Notes: a model not told the origin generated them from the letters alone. Positions 9,001 to 14,900 are shown, counted from the first letter of the stretch. The stretch is 15,235 nt of DNA from Scenedesmus sp. ARA3 (GCA_004335835.1 RWJK01001159.1:3630-18864), one strand, 5' to 3'. Made by a program: numbers and translations.

Positions 9001-11037
9001 ATTTTTTACCGCGGAGCGGACTAAATTTTTTAATGTTTGAGTTTCTTGTAAAAATTTTGAAAAGTTTGAAAAATTTGTGCTCTTAAACAAATCATTAGTT
9101 TTTAAAAATTGATTTTTTAATTGCAAATTTTGAAAAACTTTCTGAAAATAAATTGAATCTAAATTCATCAAATCGTAAAAATGTAAATTTTCTTTTTCAA
9201 CTTTATTAAAGACTTTAAATTTTTCAACTTTTTTAAATTCAATTTTTGAATTCAGTGATTGATTGAAAAAAGCAAATTGATTTTGAAAATCATTTTTTTT
9301 TTGAACTTTCCAAAAATTTTGTGTTTGTAACCATTTTTGTAAAAAAACCAAATTTTTTGAACTTTTTTCAAAATTTTTGATTTCAGATTTTTTTGAAAAA
9401 AACGTTTGGAGAAATTTTAAATCGTTTGTTTCTAAATTATTTAAAAAATCTTTTTGATAGAATTGTAAAAAATTTAAATTTTTCTGAAGACAAGATTCTT
9501 GGTTTTTTTGGTGTTCAATTTTCTTTTTTTCAAAACTTAAAGTTTGACCTGTTCCATTGAAATCTCTTTCAAATTCATTTAACAAAAAAGCAGCCTTTGA
9601 AAAATCTAAGGGAGGAAGAAAATTTGAATACAAATTTTGAATTTCTTTTCTTGTATTTTTTTGATTCTTTAAAGAAAAAAATTCAGCTTTTTGAGGAATT
9701 TCTAAATGGAAAAAATTTGAAAATTTATGCATTTGTTGATCAGTTAAAAAATTTGAATTTAAAGAAAACCATTTCCAATGAAAAGTATTTCTTTGTGCTT
9801 CAATTAATTTTCGAAAATTTGTTTGTTGATTTTGAGCATCTTTAAAAAGACTTGAAGAAAATTCAACATTTTCTCCCAAAACAATTTGTTTTTGAAAAAT
9901 TTTATTTGCTTTTTCATCAATAAAAAATGATGGCATCGTATTTTCAAAAAATTTCAAATAAAAATTACAAAATTCTTGAAATTCAGTATTTTCTAAATTT
10001 TGAAATTGAAGATACATTTTTTTTGAAGAATTTTCAAAATATGAAAAATTCTTCATTTGTTTGAATTTCAAGATTTTTTCATTTTCAAAATTTGGTTCTT
10101 GAATTTCAGTTGTGTTTCTTTTGCTTTTTATCATTTTTTGCTTTGCAAAAAATGAAAAAGAAAAAAAGTTTGAATCAAGAAAATTTAATGGTAACAACTT
10201 ATGGTTTGATTTATTTTGCTGAAAAAACGAATCAGCAGCAATTTCAATTTTTTGGTCAAATAAATTTTGAGATACTTTTTTTCGAGAATTAAAAAAAGAA
10301 GATGGTGAAGAAAATAAAACAACAAAACCTAACAAAGGAAAAATCCAATATTGTTGAAAAATTGTTTTCTTTGAAAAAAACTGACCAATTTTTTGATTTG
10401 TAAAAAATGAAAATGGTTGGAAATTACGAAAACAATCACTTTCAGGAATTAAAGTTTCAAAATTTGAATTACCTTCTTTGAAATTTTTAAGTTTTTTTAA
10501 TTTTTTTTGAAAAGTAATATATTTTTTATTTTCATGAAAACCTTTTTTCAAAAGTTTTTGTGATCCGCGACGCGGTAAAATTGATTTTTTGTTGAAATCA
10601 GAAGAATTTAAAAACAATGTTCTTCTTTCAGAAATTTTTTTTCCATTGTTTTTTTTGAAGGCTCCAACATTATTAAATGAATCTTGAAGAAAAGAGTTTG
10701 ATTCCATTTTTGTTGAAAATTCTGAAATAGAACCTAGTTTTTTTTGCTTTTTTTCTTTCAAAAAAAGTTTAAAGGAAGAAAAAGCTCCTTGATTATTTAA
10801 ATTTTGAAATGCATTTTTTATTTTTTTATTTTCTGTACTTTTCCAATATTCTTGTAAACAAATTTTTTCCTGTTCTAAAAGAACAGAGCCATTTTTAGTT
10901 TGAAATAGATGAGTTGATACCAAATCACTTTGTTCAAACGAATTTGAGGTACGCCAATGTAAGAAATCGGATAAACTATTTTGTAAAAATAGATATTTTC
11001 GATGAAATTTATTAAAAAAAGATTTTTTTTGTTTCAT
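16..11037 (-). CDS. ftsH: Giant FtsH/Ycf2-like AAA+ protein (ORF2971-type), protease motif absent
   Basis: This is a complete 3673-codon frame, ATG to TAA; the first in-frame stop upstream is at 11077-11079 and no other ATG lies between. Most of the protein is Phe/Lys/Asn/Ser-rich low complexity. Conserved-looking islands are a hydrophobic segment near residues 230-250, a very basic block near 1207-1232, hydrophobic segments near 1952-1973, 1985-2006 and 2300-2345, an AAA+ domain, and a dense C-terminal region from about 3440. In the AAA+ domain, Walker A is GAPGTAKT (2674-2681), the Walker B region is FFLMEHIHVIG (2731-2741), and ATTHLPSLLDPALRRPGRFD (2983 on) is an SRH with its arginines. 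No HEXXH zinc site was found, so a protease role is unlikely. In the family (land-plant Ycf2, Chlamydomonas ORF2971) these proteins belong to an inner-envelope AAA+ motor linked to protein import; that role is inferred here. The name ycf2 would be equally defensible. Family assignment is strong, exact function is not. Confidence 0.88.
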   Translation of the reverse strand: MKQKKSFFNKFHRKYLFLQNSLSDFLHWRTSNSFEQSDLVSTHLFQTKNGSVLLEQEKICLQEYWKSTENKKIKNAFQNLNNQGAFSSFKLFLKEKKQKKLGSISEFSTKMESNSFLQDSFNNVGAFKKNNGKKISERRTLFLNSSDFNKKSILPRRGSQKLLKKGFHENKKYITFQKKLKKLKNFKEGNSNFETLIPESDCFRNFQPFSFFTNQKIGQFFSKKTIFQQYWIFPLLGFVVLFSSPSSFFNSRKKVSQNLFDQKIEIAADSFFQQNKSNHKLLPLNFLDSNFFSFSFFAKQKMIKSKRNTTEIQEPNFENEKILKFKQMKNFSYFENSSKKMYLQFQNLENTEFQEFCNFYLKFFENTMPSFFIDEKANKIFQKQIVLGENVEFSSSLFKDAQNQQTNFRKLIEAQRNTFHWKWFSLNSNFLTDQQMHKFSNFFHLEIPQKAEFFSLKNQKNTRKEIQNLYSNFLPPLDFSKAAFLLNEFERDFNGTGQTLSFEKKKIEHQKNQESCLQKNLNFLQFYQKDFLNNLETNDLKFLQTFFSKKSEIKNFEKSSKNLVFLQKWLQTQNFWKVQKKNDFQNQFAFFNQSLNSKIEFKKVEKFKVFNKVEKENLHFYDLMNLDSIYFQKVFQNLQLKNQFLKTNDLFKSTNFSNFSKFLQETQTLKNLVRSAVKNEKNFKQIRVVSKEMNSSLKFKQQTFEFLIFQYYNALYKNYSRQVFLKKNPFFPSSFFSESISKNQNFKKNTIENFKTFFLPKKAIVKNFSKPFIFHTSLEPQLFEKTILNNLSSFSPITELKLPLFLDFSNKTNIENQTFFQKKENFQHSENLQNQLTNTSSGYFYLGTHQKMVFHHFFEQFFKQVPKFSMFGSSENETNLSSKIFSEKLNSIKSNFYCSKNSFFEKSFENTLKNLKTGFFLNLSQFKFFKKSFLFEKMKKEEPFVFQNSQNFAIQDSSKSFSFQNSKKNSFFFKSSKSFILKQKQDFLFLNKSVNSSNKELQKYKKNLSSFQSRKFEKIFKTFLSSLNKEKMESPLFHLNFEFQKNSLKSPFKSKKFFKFKLQNDLLVLDTLSNSLKNKFKNLHLTFFVSSLQAKNQKNNSFDQSLPTSLNSKFVFPQTQKFNKNNQISQIQFESKFNRNKDLIRPIGLLKRDGFVIIPKSEFFVDLTFKKYAQNFSNQKKLKNHFYLSKIYEKEQNSLNISRFEKEKAFQKKRRMKKQKLETRRRKKRKRFFPRPIWLRFHLYKKFLKTRHPENRSLKSQKLQTSVSFVKDQEGLKTGAKNFQNLSFVFPKFLKNQNFKDFSFSKTREFSFSLNLNNNFLMTKKRNEKIIAQKRWKNVFVSSFLKNQNMLQNKWKKITTVSNFQKHTNFYNIQENKNNQENKIFGQNRQKWGFYWKNGFQEKLFYKNFSLENTFPKKPNFFGGTEISPISQNREDYKISGEILSEFLRLSWKSYWFQMNFQPYTRRITQNFKTMQQIESQKNFSDFDLFSIFGNIKYPSLFNGSSNIQNNLHEYSQKDLLLKKALFKKFLWYCNIRNSFESKSINAELLIGQNQKSLNFQKIQNQPEYNRILYARVSEILKNFKSSETNDQYLTRQIQKNSKIPKRKNEVISASSSFFTKLALFNEHFTVPSQPFIPAFSMFSSLFNDYSIKPTGELPTLRALWALHQTNFYHFQEKNAVRNLWTLKKRTDNLKSFKGTKKIVSYFRKYSGLEKFNAPKLLKASVFQNFLNEEFSKQIEQKEESSNFVFQLKKSWFQKNLKSQKILFVSTLKSGQPLDFIEQLDRMSLQKFQKVQEKASIFGINTFQQNSKLSFRYLKFHLFSKMQNQSLSNFLCSESFEKTQQNQKNEKTKVLKNNEFEKLTNARKPNPQNSAKSSLNFWWSQKNQKNFEFLFSAENNSVHQVDFLPPLNFSQFQNFYSPTKPINFSQFNSTNKMFFSSKENFQNFYGIQVQILWFGAIIFHLALVFSLFKLPEIRSVFKFKIVLFYKFLNGFFGIVFSIHNLFKHYTTQGTRVVKKIFQSLNFSLSSKKSFVSYDFIGSKNQQFQNFSFVRNNWIKEKNFENLYVSSLFDSKMCKILLSGQNRNKQNHFFFPSTDILEFKNSTSHFFDIFVRLSEFSFSSFSKKSFFQDVFSNQKGEAFFSSQKKLLQQSSFFATSTTGSINQQKNLNGENVFRFSEKVSTLFSFRIPAFTQKKKKYFFLLKQNLFLNEISGKKGTDQKFFQTNSTFLSKNIQFGPLAPLREANEPNFEFSNQKLNLQSFRFREKKFQTLSKTEKIICQLALSFLIFGKSTTQMSYGLLRVSSILSAKILNFFEMILFNIYKFLEKPAELMIEWIALIFLIEWSSDIVTFIPDTFDISVTKSSYKFSRPIRSGSLIFSFLSLRYGNFVSPFPNNVGFVFPSFFNSATFFGSSNLLSYILQKRIFYFFEHFSSVLTQPDMDILIRQKKGMIFWDIWAEILLKAAEKYNVNIPSFVTLKEEQELFIERLLQDKHFLKNLQIEKSNSFLFKSKQNIETFNGEMLQQNSLASFVENFLIKDRPTAFSKFDFSWQTKNIQQLVLLSQTFSSSPFSFHFSTAKSFKKELQISSNFLSSSDQKNFFFENFDRWSCHQYGTYQGPETDLFVDIHPPKSLKHIQFFKYYEPAQYTLGSLICQIYSGIFSKQVAKNILVIGAPGTAKTLFIQALAGETEMKIITDNAYRYSMVQRGVAVGMKYLRDVFDALVLQTPCFFLMEHIHVIGSKRPLLISDDENVKGMQSSFGLDQQEVHETNQMIYQLNRHSISDYKRPYKGDFSMGIPTNFFIQNFYSKFEKSSSSIFKNSQFSTGGVNFIDRQSPISPLPIDSIENSLFHQNFAEKEKSDSAFQNSFRSETLKKGIFNFQSRLQMAKEQIFAPPATSPFTILMMKEQKKLKPKKIVQETSWGGLSTDQMISYQKENSSVRAKVAVLADITMNLSRGKLDMITDLLVIIDSVRSNRGFVVFATTHLPSLLDPALRRPGRFDETISLAQSPNFLNRFEILKKNLENSVTTLDFLDSSILTENFSELNLLNLITGTKLSLFHQYKYTSEIFEKNPSFSEKFTHSLTNQESKNIISQLNPSKALQSFLKSSFFNDFYSQKKLSPSYENKENKNQSTLKIQKQKTNSILFEANSGLGKNLEFQNSKYFLRDFKLFKYTFLPKGPFHILSLASSKIGIFLAKANLLNDPTAFIPLSLDTNMSSVSFSAQNKQFLGTAFYGSQDQQKLQLMVFLSGKISEFFIQKTTKNLAPIFLFENQEKIGHLKYESKNDFLFETSFEVFNRKFSIFPHQKTQIILTKFKAQSSFKKQTDELVENSKKQQQNKKIQVSVFQKEIYSPKVQKNNFFFTTFGNDQLWRSSTPFVFAIIQKRFLFTKNLLLSKMLFFENKNQRKLPPSPPNSSILMPSKKYENFKRTENDFVQKGRFSINEKIQMHQQQRFLKQLYNIPVQQYFRSEVIQNRQTFFSSSFQELAYIDSLTRRMSSSHFYQRKYLGIRHRFSNINQWWNGFLPEHNIETTYLSDVDWRTMFTSAATQRKKTFVKNSTKQPLSADQFVNQTFELTMDFPDAEQYYNPRNRRWYFHGKSLINSRKNVSYWFTFHMNLQYEIYYHYLMQSFHETFQYFDKNREMFDYFIFSLLQKGFLKELDCLTTISRFKQT
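4294..4325. repeat. G+C-richer hairpin island in coding sequence
   Basis: This stretch contains the palindrome CTTC-AC-GAAG followed by GTGGGGCAAGAGG, distinctly richer in G and C than its flanks. It encodes GPLAPLREANEP in the giant protein (about residues 2238-2249), just before a hydrophobic region. The peptide is out of character with the surrounding Phe/Lys/Asn-rich sequence, consistent with a small in-frame repeat insertion. Confidence 0.4.
9009..9019. repeat. GC-only palindrome CCGCGGAGCGG in coding sequence
   Basis: CCGC and GCGG flank GGA, forming a short G+C hairpin in a strongly A+T-rich context. It is read in frame as part of LVRSAVKNE in the giant ftsH-like protein (about residues 672-680), a short run unlike the Phe/Lys/Asn-rich sequence around it. 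Confidence 0.5.
10123..10168. repeat. Dispersed repeat copy inside the ftsH-like coding sequence
   Basis: This 46-base stretch matches the reverse complement of 11247-11292 in the trnT/ftsH spacer with 3 mismatches, counted by eye, and includes the distinctive GCTTTTTATCATTTT and CTTTGCAAAAAATGAA. In the giant protein it is read in frame as part of FSFSFFAKQKMIKSK (about residues 291-305). It therefore looks like a spacer repeat that has become coding sequence without breaking the frame. Confidence 0.7.
10565..10575. repeat. GC-only palindrome CCGCGACGCGG in coding sequence
   Basis: A perfect 5-bp G+C stem around a single A, surrounded by sequence almost free of G and C. It encodes PRRGS within the N-terminal region of the giant protein (residues about 155-159). 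It looks like a small inserted palindromic element rather than ordinary codon use. Confidence 0.5.
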
Positions 11038-11057
11038 AAATAGAAAAAATGATGTAC

Positions 11058-11088
11058 TTGTATAAATAAAAAATAATTATTTATACAA
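11058..11088 (-). promoter_or_regulatory. 12-bp hairpin in the 5' leader of the giant ftsH-like gene
   Basis: TTGTATAAATAA at 11058-11069 is exactly complementary to 11077-11088, with a 7-nt loop. On the minus strand the stem ends 20 bases before the ATG, and I see no Shine-Dalgarno sequence between. It could be a translational control or 5'-stabilising stem-loop, or part of a promoter, since the distal arm reads TATAAA. None of these roles is shown by sequence alone. Confidence 0.45.
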
Positions 11089-11208
11089 AAAATTTTTTTT
11101 TATTTTGTTTTTACTTTTTTTCATTTTTTTGCTTTGCTGTTTTTTATGAATTTTTTACTTTACTGCTTTTTTTCTTCTTTACTTTTACGCTTTTTATCAC
11201 TTTTTTGA

Positions 11209-11270
11209 TTTGCTGCTTTTTTTCTTCTTCATTTTTTGCTTTGCTGCTTTTTTTCTTCTTCATTTTTTGC
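11209..11270. repeat. Two tandem copies of a 31-nt unit
   Basis: The unit begins TTTGCTGCTTTTTTTC and ends CATTTTTTGC. Copy one is 11209-11239 and copy two 11240-11270, identical as read. A diverged 32-nt version lies at 11159-11190, and an inverted version lies in the right arm of the surrounding palindrome. Copy two is followed at once by AAAGCG, giving a small GCTTTGC/GCAAAGC inversion. Confidence 0.85.
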
Positions 11271-11273
11271 AAA

Positions 11274-11316
11274 GCGTAAAATGATAAAAAGCGTAAAATG
11301 ATAAAAAGCGTAAAAG
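11274..11316. repeat. Tandem 17-nt unit, two full copies plus a partial third
   Basis: The unit GCGTAAAATGATAAAAA occurs at 11274-11290 and 11291-11307, followed by a partial third copy from 11308 that diverges after GCGTAAAA. The repeats are contiguous with no spacers. The third copy runs into the right arm of the 49-bp palindrome, suggesting the two repeat types grew by slippage and local recombination. Confidence 0.8.
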
Positions 11317-11618
11317 TAAAGAAGAAAAAAAGCAGCAAAGTAAAAAAGTGATAAAAAATTTAAAAGTGCTAAAAAGCGTAAGTAAACAAAAAAAGCAAAA
11401 GACAAAAAAAAGTTTTCAAAAAAAAATTTTTATTTTTGTTTTTTTATAAAAATTTTAACAAGTTTTATTTTCTAAATAAAACAAAAAATTGTGAGTTTTA
11501 AAAAAACGAAAAAGTTCAAAAATTTTTTTTTGATGGACAAAAAGAAAGAAATTTTAAATTTATTAATTTTTCAAATAACTAATAAATTTTGTTCAACAGG
11601 AGAGAACTATTGAAAAAA

Positions 11619-11691
11619 AGCCTACTATCGGAGTTGAACCGATAACCTTCGGTTTACAAAACCGATACTCTACCGATTGAGTTAAGCAGGC
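11619..11691 (-). tRNA. trnT-UGU: tRNA-Thr (UGU)
   Basis: This is a 73-nt gene that folds as a full cloverleaf. The 7-bp acceptor stem is GCCTGCT with AGTAGGC (one G-U pair). The D stem is ACTC/GAGT and the anticodon stem TCGGT/ACCGA. The anticodon loop TTTGTAA carries anticodon TGT, which reads ACA and, by wobble, other Thr codons. The T arm ATCGG-TTCAACT-CCGAT has the standard T-loop pattern. The discriminator base is T, as I recall for chloroplast trnT-UGU. CCA is not encoded and there is no intron. A strong promoter sits about 65 bases upstream. Confidence 0.98.
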
Positions 11692-11698
11692 ATTTAAA

Positions 11699-11750
11699 TA
11701 AAGTTTAAAAATTTTTTTTAAAAATATTTTTTTGAATTTTTTAAACTTTA
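11699..11750. repeat. 13-bp inverted repeat in the trnT leader
   Basis: TAAAGTTTAAAAA at 11699-11711 is the exact reverse complement of 11738-11750, with a 26-nt A+T-only loop. It lies between the predicted trnT transcription start (about 11749) and the tRNA 5' end (11691), so a primary trnT transcript would begin with this stem-loop. Such an A+T-rich inverted repeat could arise by chance in this sequence; a role in leader processing is only a possibility. Confidence 0.45.
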
Positions 11751-11755
11751 GAAAA

Positions 11756-11784
11756 ATTATACAAAATTTATTTAAAAAAGTCAA
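11756..11784 (-). promoter_or_regulatory. Sigma70-type plastid promoter upstream of trnT
   Basis: On the minus strand a -35 box TTGACT (11779-11784) is followed by exactly 17 bases and a perfect -10 box TATAAT (11756-11761). This is close to the consensus read by the plastid-encoded polymerase. The expected start would be near 11749, roughly 58 bases before the mature 5' end of trnT. It could also drive read-through into the giant ftsH-like gene. The -35 box lies within the left arm of the 34-bp palindrome at 11771-11844. In a sequence this A+T-rich the -10 alone would mean little; the paired boxes with ideal spacing give it weight. Confidence 0.7.
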
Positions 11785-11844
11785 AATTCAATCAATTTTT
11801 AAAAACAAAGTTTTAAAAATTGATTGAATTTTGACTTTTTTAAA
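11771..11844. terminator. Perfect 34-bp inverted repeat with 6-nt loop (terminator or 3'-end stem-loop)
   Basis: Arms 11771-11804 and 11811-11844 are exact reverse complements over 34 bases, separated by ACAAAG. The stem is A+T-rich with a few G-C pairs in the middle (GTCAAAATTCAATCA and its complement). It lies 118-191 bases past the rpoC2 stop on the rpoC2 transcript and upstream of trnT. In plastids such stem-loops usually set or protect mRNA 3' ends rather than stop transcription sharply, so the terminator label is functional inference. Being symmetric, it would form on either strand. Confidence 0.7.
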
Positions 11845-11855
11845 TTTATAAATGT

Positions 11856-11921
11856 TTCAAACTGAATGATTGGAATTTGCTTTTCTGTAAAATATACAAA
11901 TTTCAAATGATTCAGTTTGAA
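11856..11921 (-). terminator. Stem-loop in the rpoC2 3' untranslated region
   Basis: A 12-bp perfect stem (11856-11867 with 11910-11921, TTCAAACTGAAT and its complement) continues after an internal loop into a 6-bp stem (11874-11879 with 11897-11902), leaving a 17-nt apical loop. It starts 40 bases after the rpoC2 stop codon, the usual place for a plastid mRNA 3' stabilising hairpin. This role is inferred from position and structure. Confidence 0.55.
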
Positions 11922-11961
11922 CAATAAAAATATTCAACAAAAAAAATGTGAGTAAAAAAAT

Positions 11962-14900
11962 TTATAAATTTTTACGAAGAACCATATAACCAGTTCCTGA
12001 TGGCATTAAATTTCCAACTAAAATATTTTCTTTTAATCCTTTTAAAAAATCTTTTTTTCGAGAAATAGAAGCAAGTGCTAAAATTTTTGTTGTTTGTTGA
12101 AAACTTGAAGCTGACAAAAAGCTATCAACTTCTAATGAAGAACGAGTAATTCCTAAAACAACTGGTTCATAACGAATTTTTACAAGTAAAAATTTATTAA
12201 TACGTTCAACTAAATCTAAATTTACAAGTTCACCTGGAAAAAAACCAGTTTGAGCTCCATGAAGAATTTGAACTTTTGTAGTCATTTGTCGAACAATAAC
12301 TTCTAAATGTTTATCAACAATACTAACACCTTGTGATCGATAAACTCGTTGAACACCATCTACAATAAGTTGTTGAATTTTTAAAAAACTTTGTCGAACA
12401 GCTTGTTCTAAAGGAAGCATTGTTTTATAACGTTCAAAAATTCCTTTTAATAAAATTGGAAGACTTGAAAGAAATAATCTTCCCTGAATGGTAGTTCGTG
12501 CTTCAAATAATTGTTCAACTTTAGGAATACCTTGAACAATATCACCTGATTGAACTGTTTGATAAGCAAGTGTTAAAATTGGAATATTTTTTTGAATATA
12601 TGGAGTATTTGCAAAATGTAAAATTCCTTTTGGAGAAACTAAAAATGGTTGTCCACGACGAAAAGTAATTTTCATTGAACTAATATGTACAATTTGTCCT
12701 GGTTTTCGAATTGCTAAATTTGAAACACAATCACCATATACAAAAAATTTTCCTAAAATTGGCTTTTTTGAAAGTTTTGGATAACCAATTTTTAAATTTT
12801 TAAAAGTATAAAGTTTGTTTTCGTACTTTGTGCGAAAAGACGAAATTTCAAAATTTGCTGTTTTTTGCTTTTTCACAAAAATTGAATTATCTTTAAAAGA
12901 ATGTGATAAAAACTCTTCTTGTTTTTGTAAACCAAACAATTCATCATTTTCAACAATTTTTTGTTTATTTAATACAAATTTATAAAGTTCAAGTAAATGA
13001 CGTTGTTTATTTTGGAAAAGATATTTTTTTTCATTTTCAGCAGAATGTTGATTTTTCCCATTTTGTTGAGAAAGAGTTAAAAATGAAGAAAAAAAGTTTT
13101 GAGAATTTGGTTTTGAAAAATCAACAGTAAATAAATCATTTTTTGTAACAACACTAAAAAGATTATTTAATTTTTGAATTGTTGAAATTTCAGATGCTTT
13201 TTTCCACCAATTTGTTTCATTCATATGCATCGGAATAAGTTCTCCTTCAAATGGACTTAAAAATTTTGTATTTGCATAAAAAACTGGATTTTTTTTAAAA
13301 ATAAAATTTTGAACAATTTGTGGAGTTTTTGAAGGTTTATTTTTTGGAGAAAAGAAATTTTTTTTATTTTTTTCAATTGTATTTTTATTTACAAAAAGAG
13401 AAAAAGACTGCTTCCAAAAATTTTTAGAAGTATTTTGATCATAAATTTCTGGAAATAGAAATTTTAAACCATCTTTATTTAACCAAAAAGAAACTGTTTC
13501 AAAAGATTTTTTAAAAAAAACAAAACGTTGATTTAAAAAAACAGCTTTTTTTTCACAAATTGAGAAATCAATTGTTGAATTTACAGCATTAAAAAACAGT
13601 GTTGGACTTGTTTGTGAAGTTTGAAAATGGAATGAAGAATTTGTTGAACAAGAATGTGAAATAGACAACGGTAAAAATTGAATTGGATAAAAAGAAAAAA
13701 AGGAGTTATTTTGAAAATTTTTCTTTAAATTTTTTTGGGAAAATTGGAAAGAATCTTGTTTTAAATTTAAATTTTGTGGTTGATCTTTTCCGTGTAAAAA
13801 ATGTTTTGAAAAATCCCGATTTAACACATTTCTAAAATTTGAAAGAACAGTTTTTTTCGAATAAAGTTTAAAATTTAAAGATTTTTTTAATGTATCTTTT
13901 TTTGAAAGACGAAAATCTAAAAAACTTTGATTTTTTTTGAAGCTTGGTTTAAATGTTTGAAAAAAAGCCATTCTTGAAATTAAAATTTTTCGAAATTTCT
14001 TTAAACTCTGAATTTTTTCAAAAGCAGAACTTACAAATGAATCTGGATTTTTAGAATGGTGAAGAAAATTTTTTTGTGGGTGTTGACTATTTAATAAAGT
14101 TGAATGATATTTTTTATAAATTTTCAAAGATGAATTATATAGAATTGAATTCTTTTGTGAACTTTTTTGAATTGTTGCAGTTAAAAAAGATTTTTTATAA
14201 TTTTTTGGATTTTCAAGTAATTTATAATGAATAGGACGAATAAAAAGTGCAAGTTTTTTCATTTGTTTTGATAATGTTGAGTTCATTTTAAACTCTTTTT
14301 TATCAAAATTAATGTTTTGAACCATTCTTTTTCTTTGACCATCAAAAATTTTTGTATTGTTAAAAGCTTTATTTTCTTCAAAACTGGAAGCAAAATTTTC
14401 AAGAGCATCAAGAGATTCATTATTTTGAAAACGACAATATAAATTTTTTTGTACAGATGTTACAGAAAAATTTTTATTTTTTTGTTGTTTTTCTTTGAAA
14501 AAAAGTGAAACAACTTTGAATTCAGAATTTAAAGAAATTTGTTTTAAAAGCATATTTTGAGGCTTTGAAGAAACTCGTGATCTTTTTAAAAGAATAGCTT
14601 CTTTGAAAATTTTATTTTGTTCAAAGCATAAATCTTTTGCAAAAAATTGTCCTTGATTTGCTGTTGTTTGATGAGAATTTAAAACAAATGATGAGTTTTC
14701 AAAAATACAAAGCCAACCTGATTGAATTGTTAAATGAATTTGTTTAGAATCGAGCTTTGACTTTTTTAAAAGATTTGACTGAGAAGAGTCAATATTTGTA
14801 TTATGAGATACAGCAAATTTAGAATCTGGTATAAATGTATTTTCAAATTGATTCATAAAATTTTGAGAAGAAAAATTGGAGTTTTGATTTACTTTTTGAA

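Larger units (their letters stand above)
11151..11347. repeat. 49-bp near-perfect inverted repeat with 99-nt centre
   Basis: Arms 11151-11199 and 11299-11347 are reverse complements at 48 of 49 positions; the only mismatch is A/G at 11162 against its partner. The arms include G/C-bearing motifs such as CTGCTTTTTTTCTTC and TTACGC, so the match is not merely A+T bias. The centre holds two tandem arrays. As RNA or single-stranded DNA the block could fold into a long cruciform. It resembles the dispersed short repeats that fill many chlorophyte plastid spacers. A minus-strand frame across it (11144-11338) translates only as repetitive Lys/Ser and is not a gene. Confidence 0.85.
11038..11618. other. 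Repeat-rich spacer between trnT and the giant ftsH-like gene
   Basis: This 581-base spacer has no convincing gene. The middle (about 11110-11400) is built from short motifs repeated in both orientations, mainly TTTGCTGC followed by T/C tracts and CATTTTTTGC, and AAAAAGCGTAA (near 11271, 11286, 11303 and 11371). The stretch 11400-11618 is plain A+T-rich DNA in which I see only a weak 11-bp A+T-only inverted repeat (11423-11433 with 11446-11456). I found no -35/-10 pair for the giant gene as clear as the one before trnT, so it may depend on read-through from trnT or rpoC2. Confidence 0.7.
11692..11961. other. rpoC2-trnT spacer
   Basis: These 270 bases hold no credible gene. Nearly all of the spacer belongs to three stacked inverted repeats (11699-11750, 11771-11844, 11856-11921) and the promoter at 11756-11784. 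An open frame on the minus strand running through the tRNA (11593-11784) has no protein-like features and is a chance frame. Confidence 0.8.

Noticed and set aside
16..11037. Active FtsH metalloprotease
   Set aside because: I searched all His-Glu pairs in the protein and found none in an HEXXH context, so the zinc protease site is absent.
11209..11316. CRISPR-like array
   Set aside because: The repeats are contiguous with no unique spacers, only two or three copies are present, and no cas gene is nearby.
11144..11338. Minus-strand 64-codon frame
   Set aside because: It lies entirely within the palindromic and tandem repeats and translates as Lys/Ser repeats with no protein character.
11423..11456. 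11-bp inverted repeat as a terminator after trnT
   Set aside because: The stem is A+T only and of a length easily found by chance in this sequence.
11593..11784. Minus-strand 63-codon frame
   Set aside because: It runs through trnT and the trnT promoter; the tRNA accounts for the sequence.
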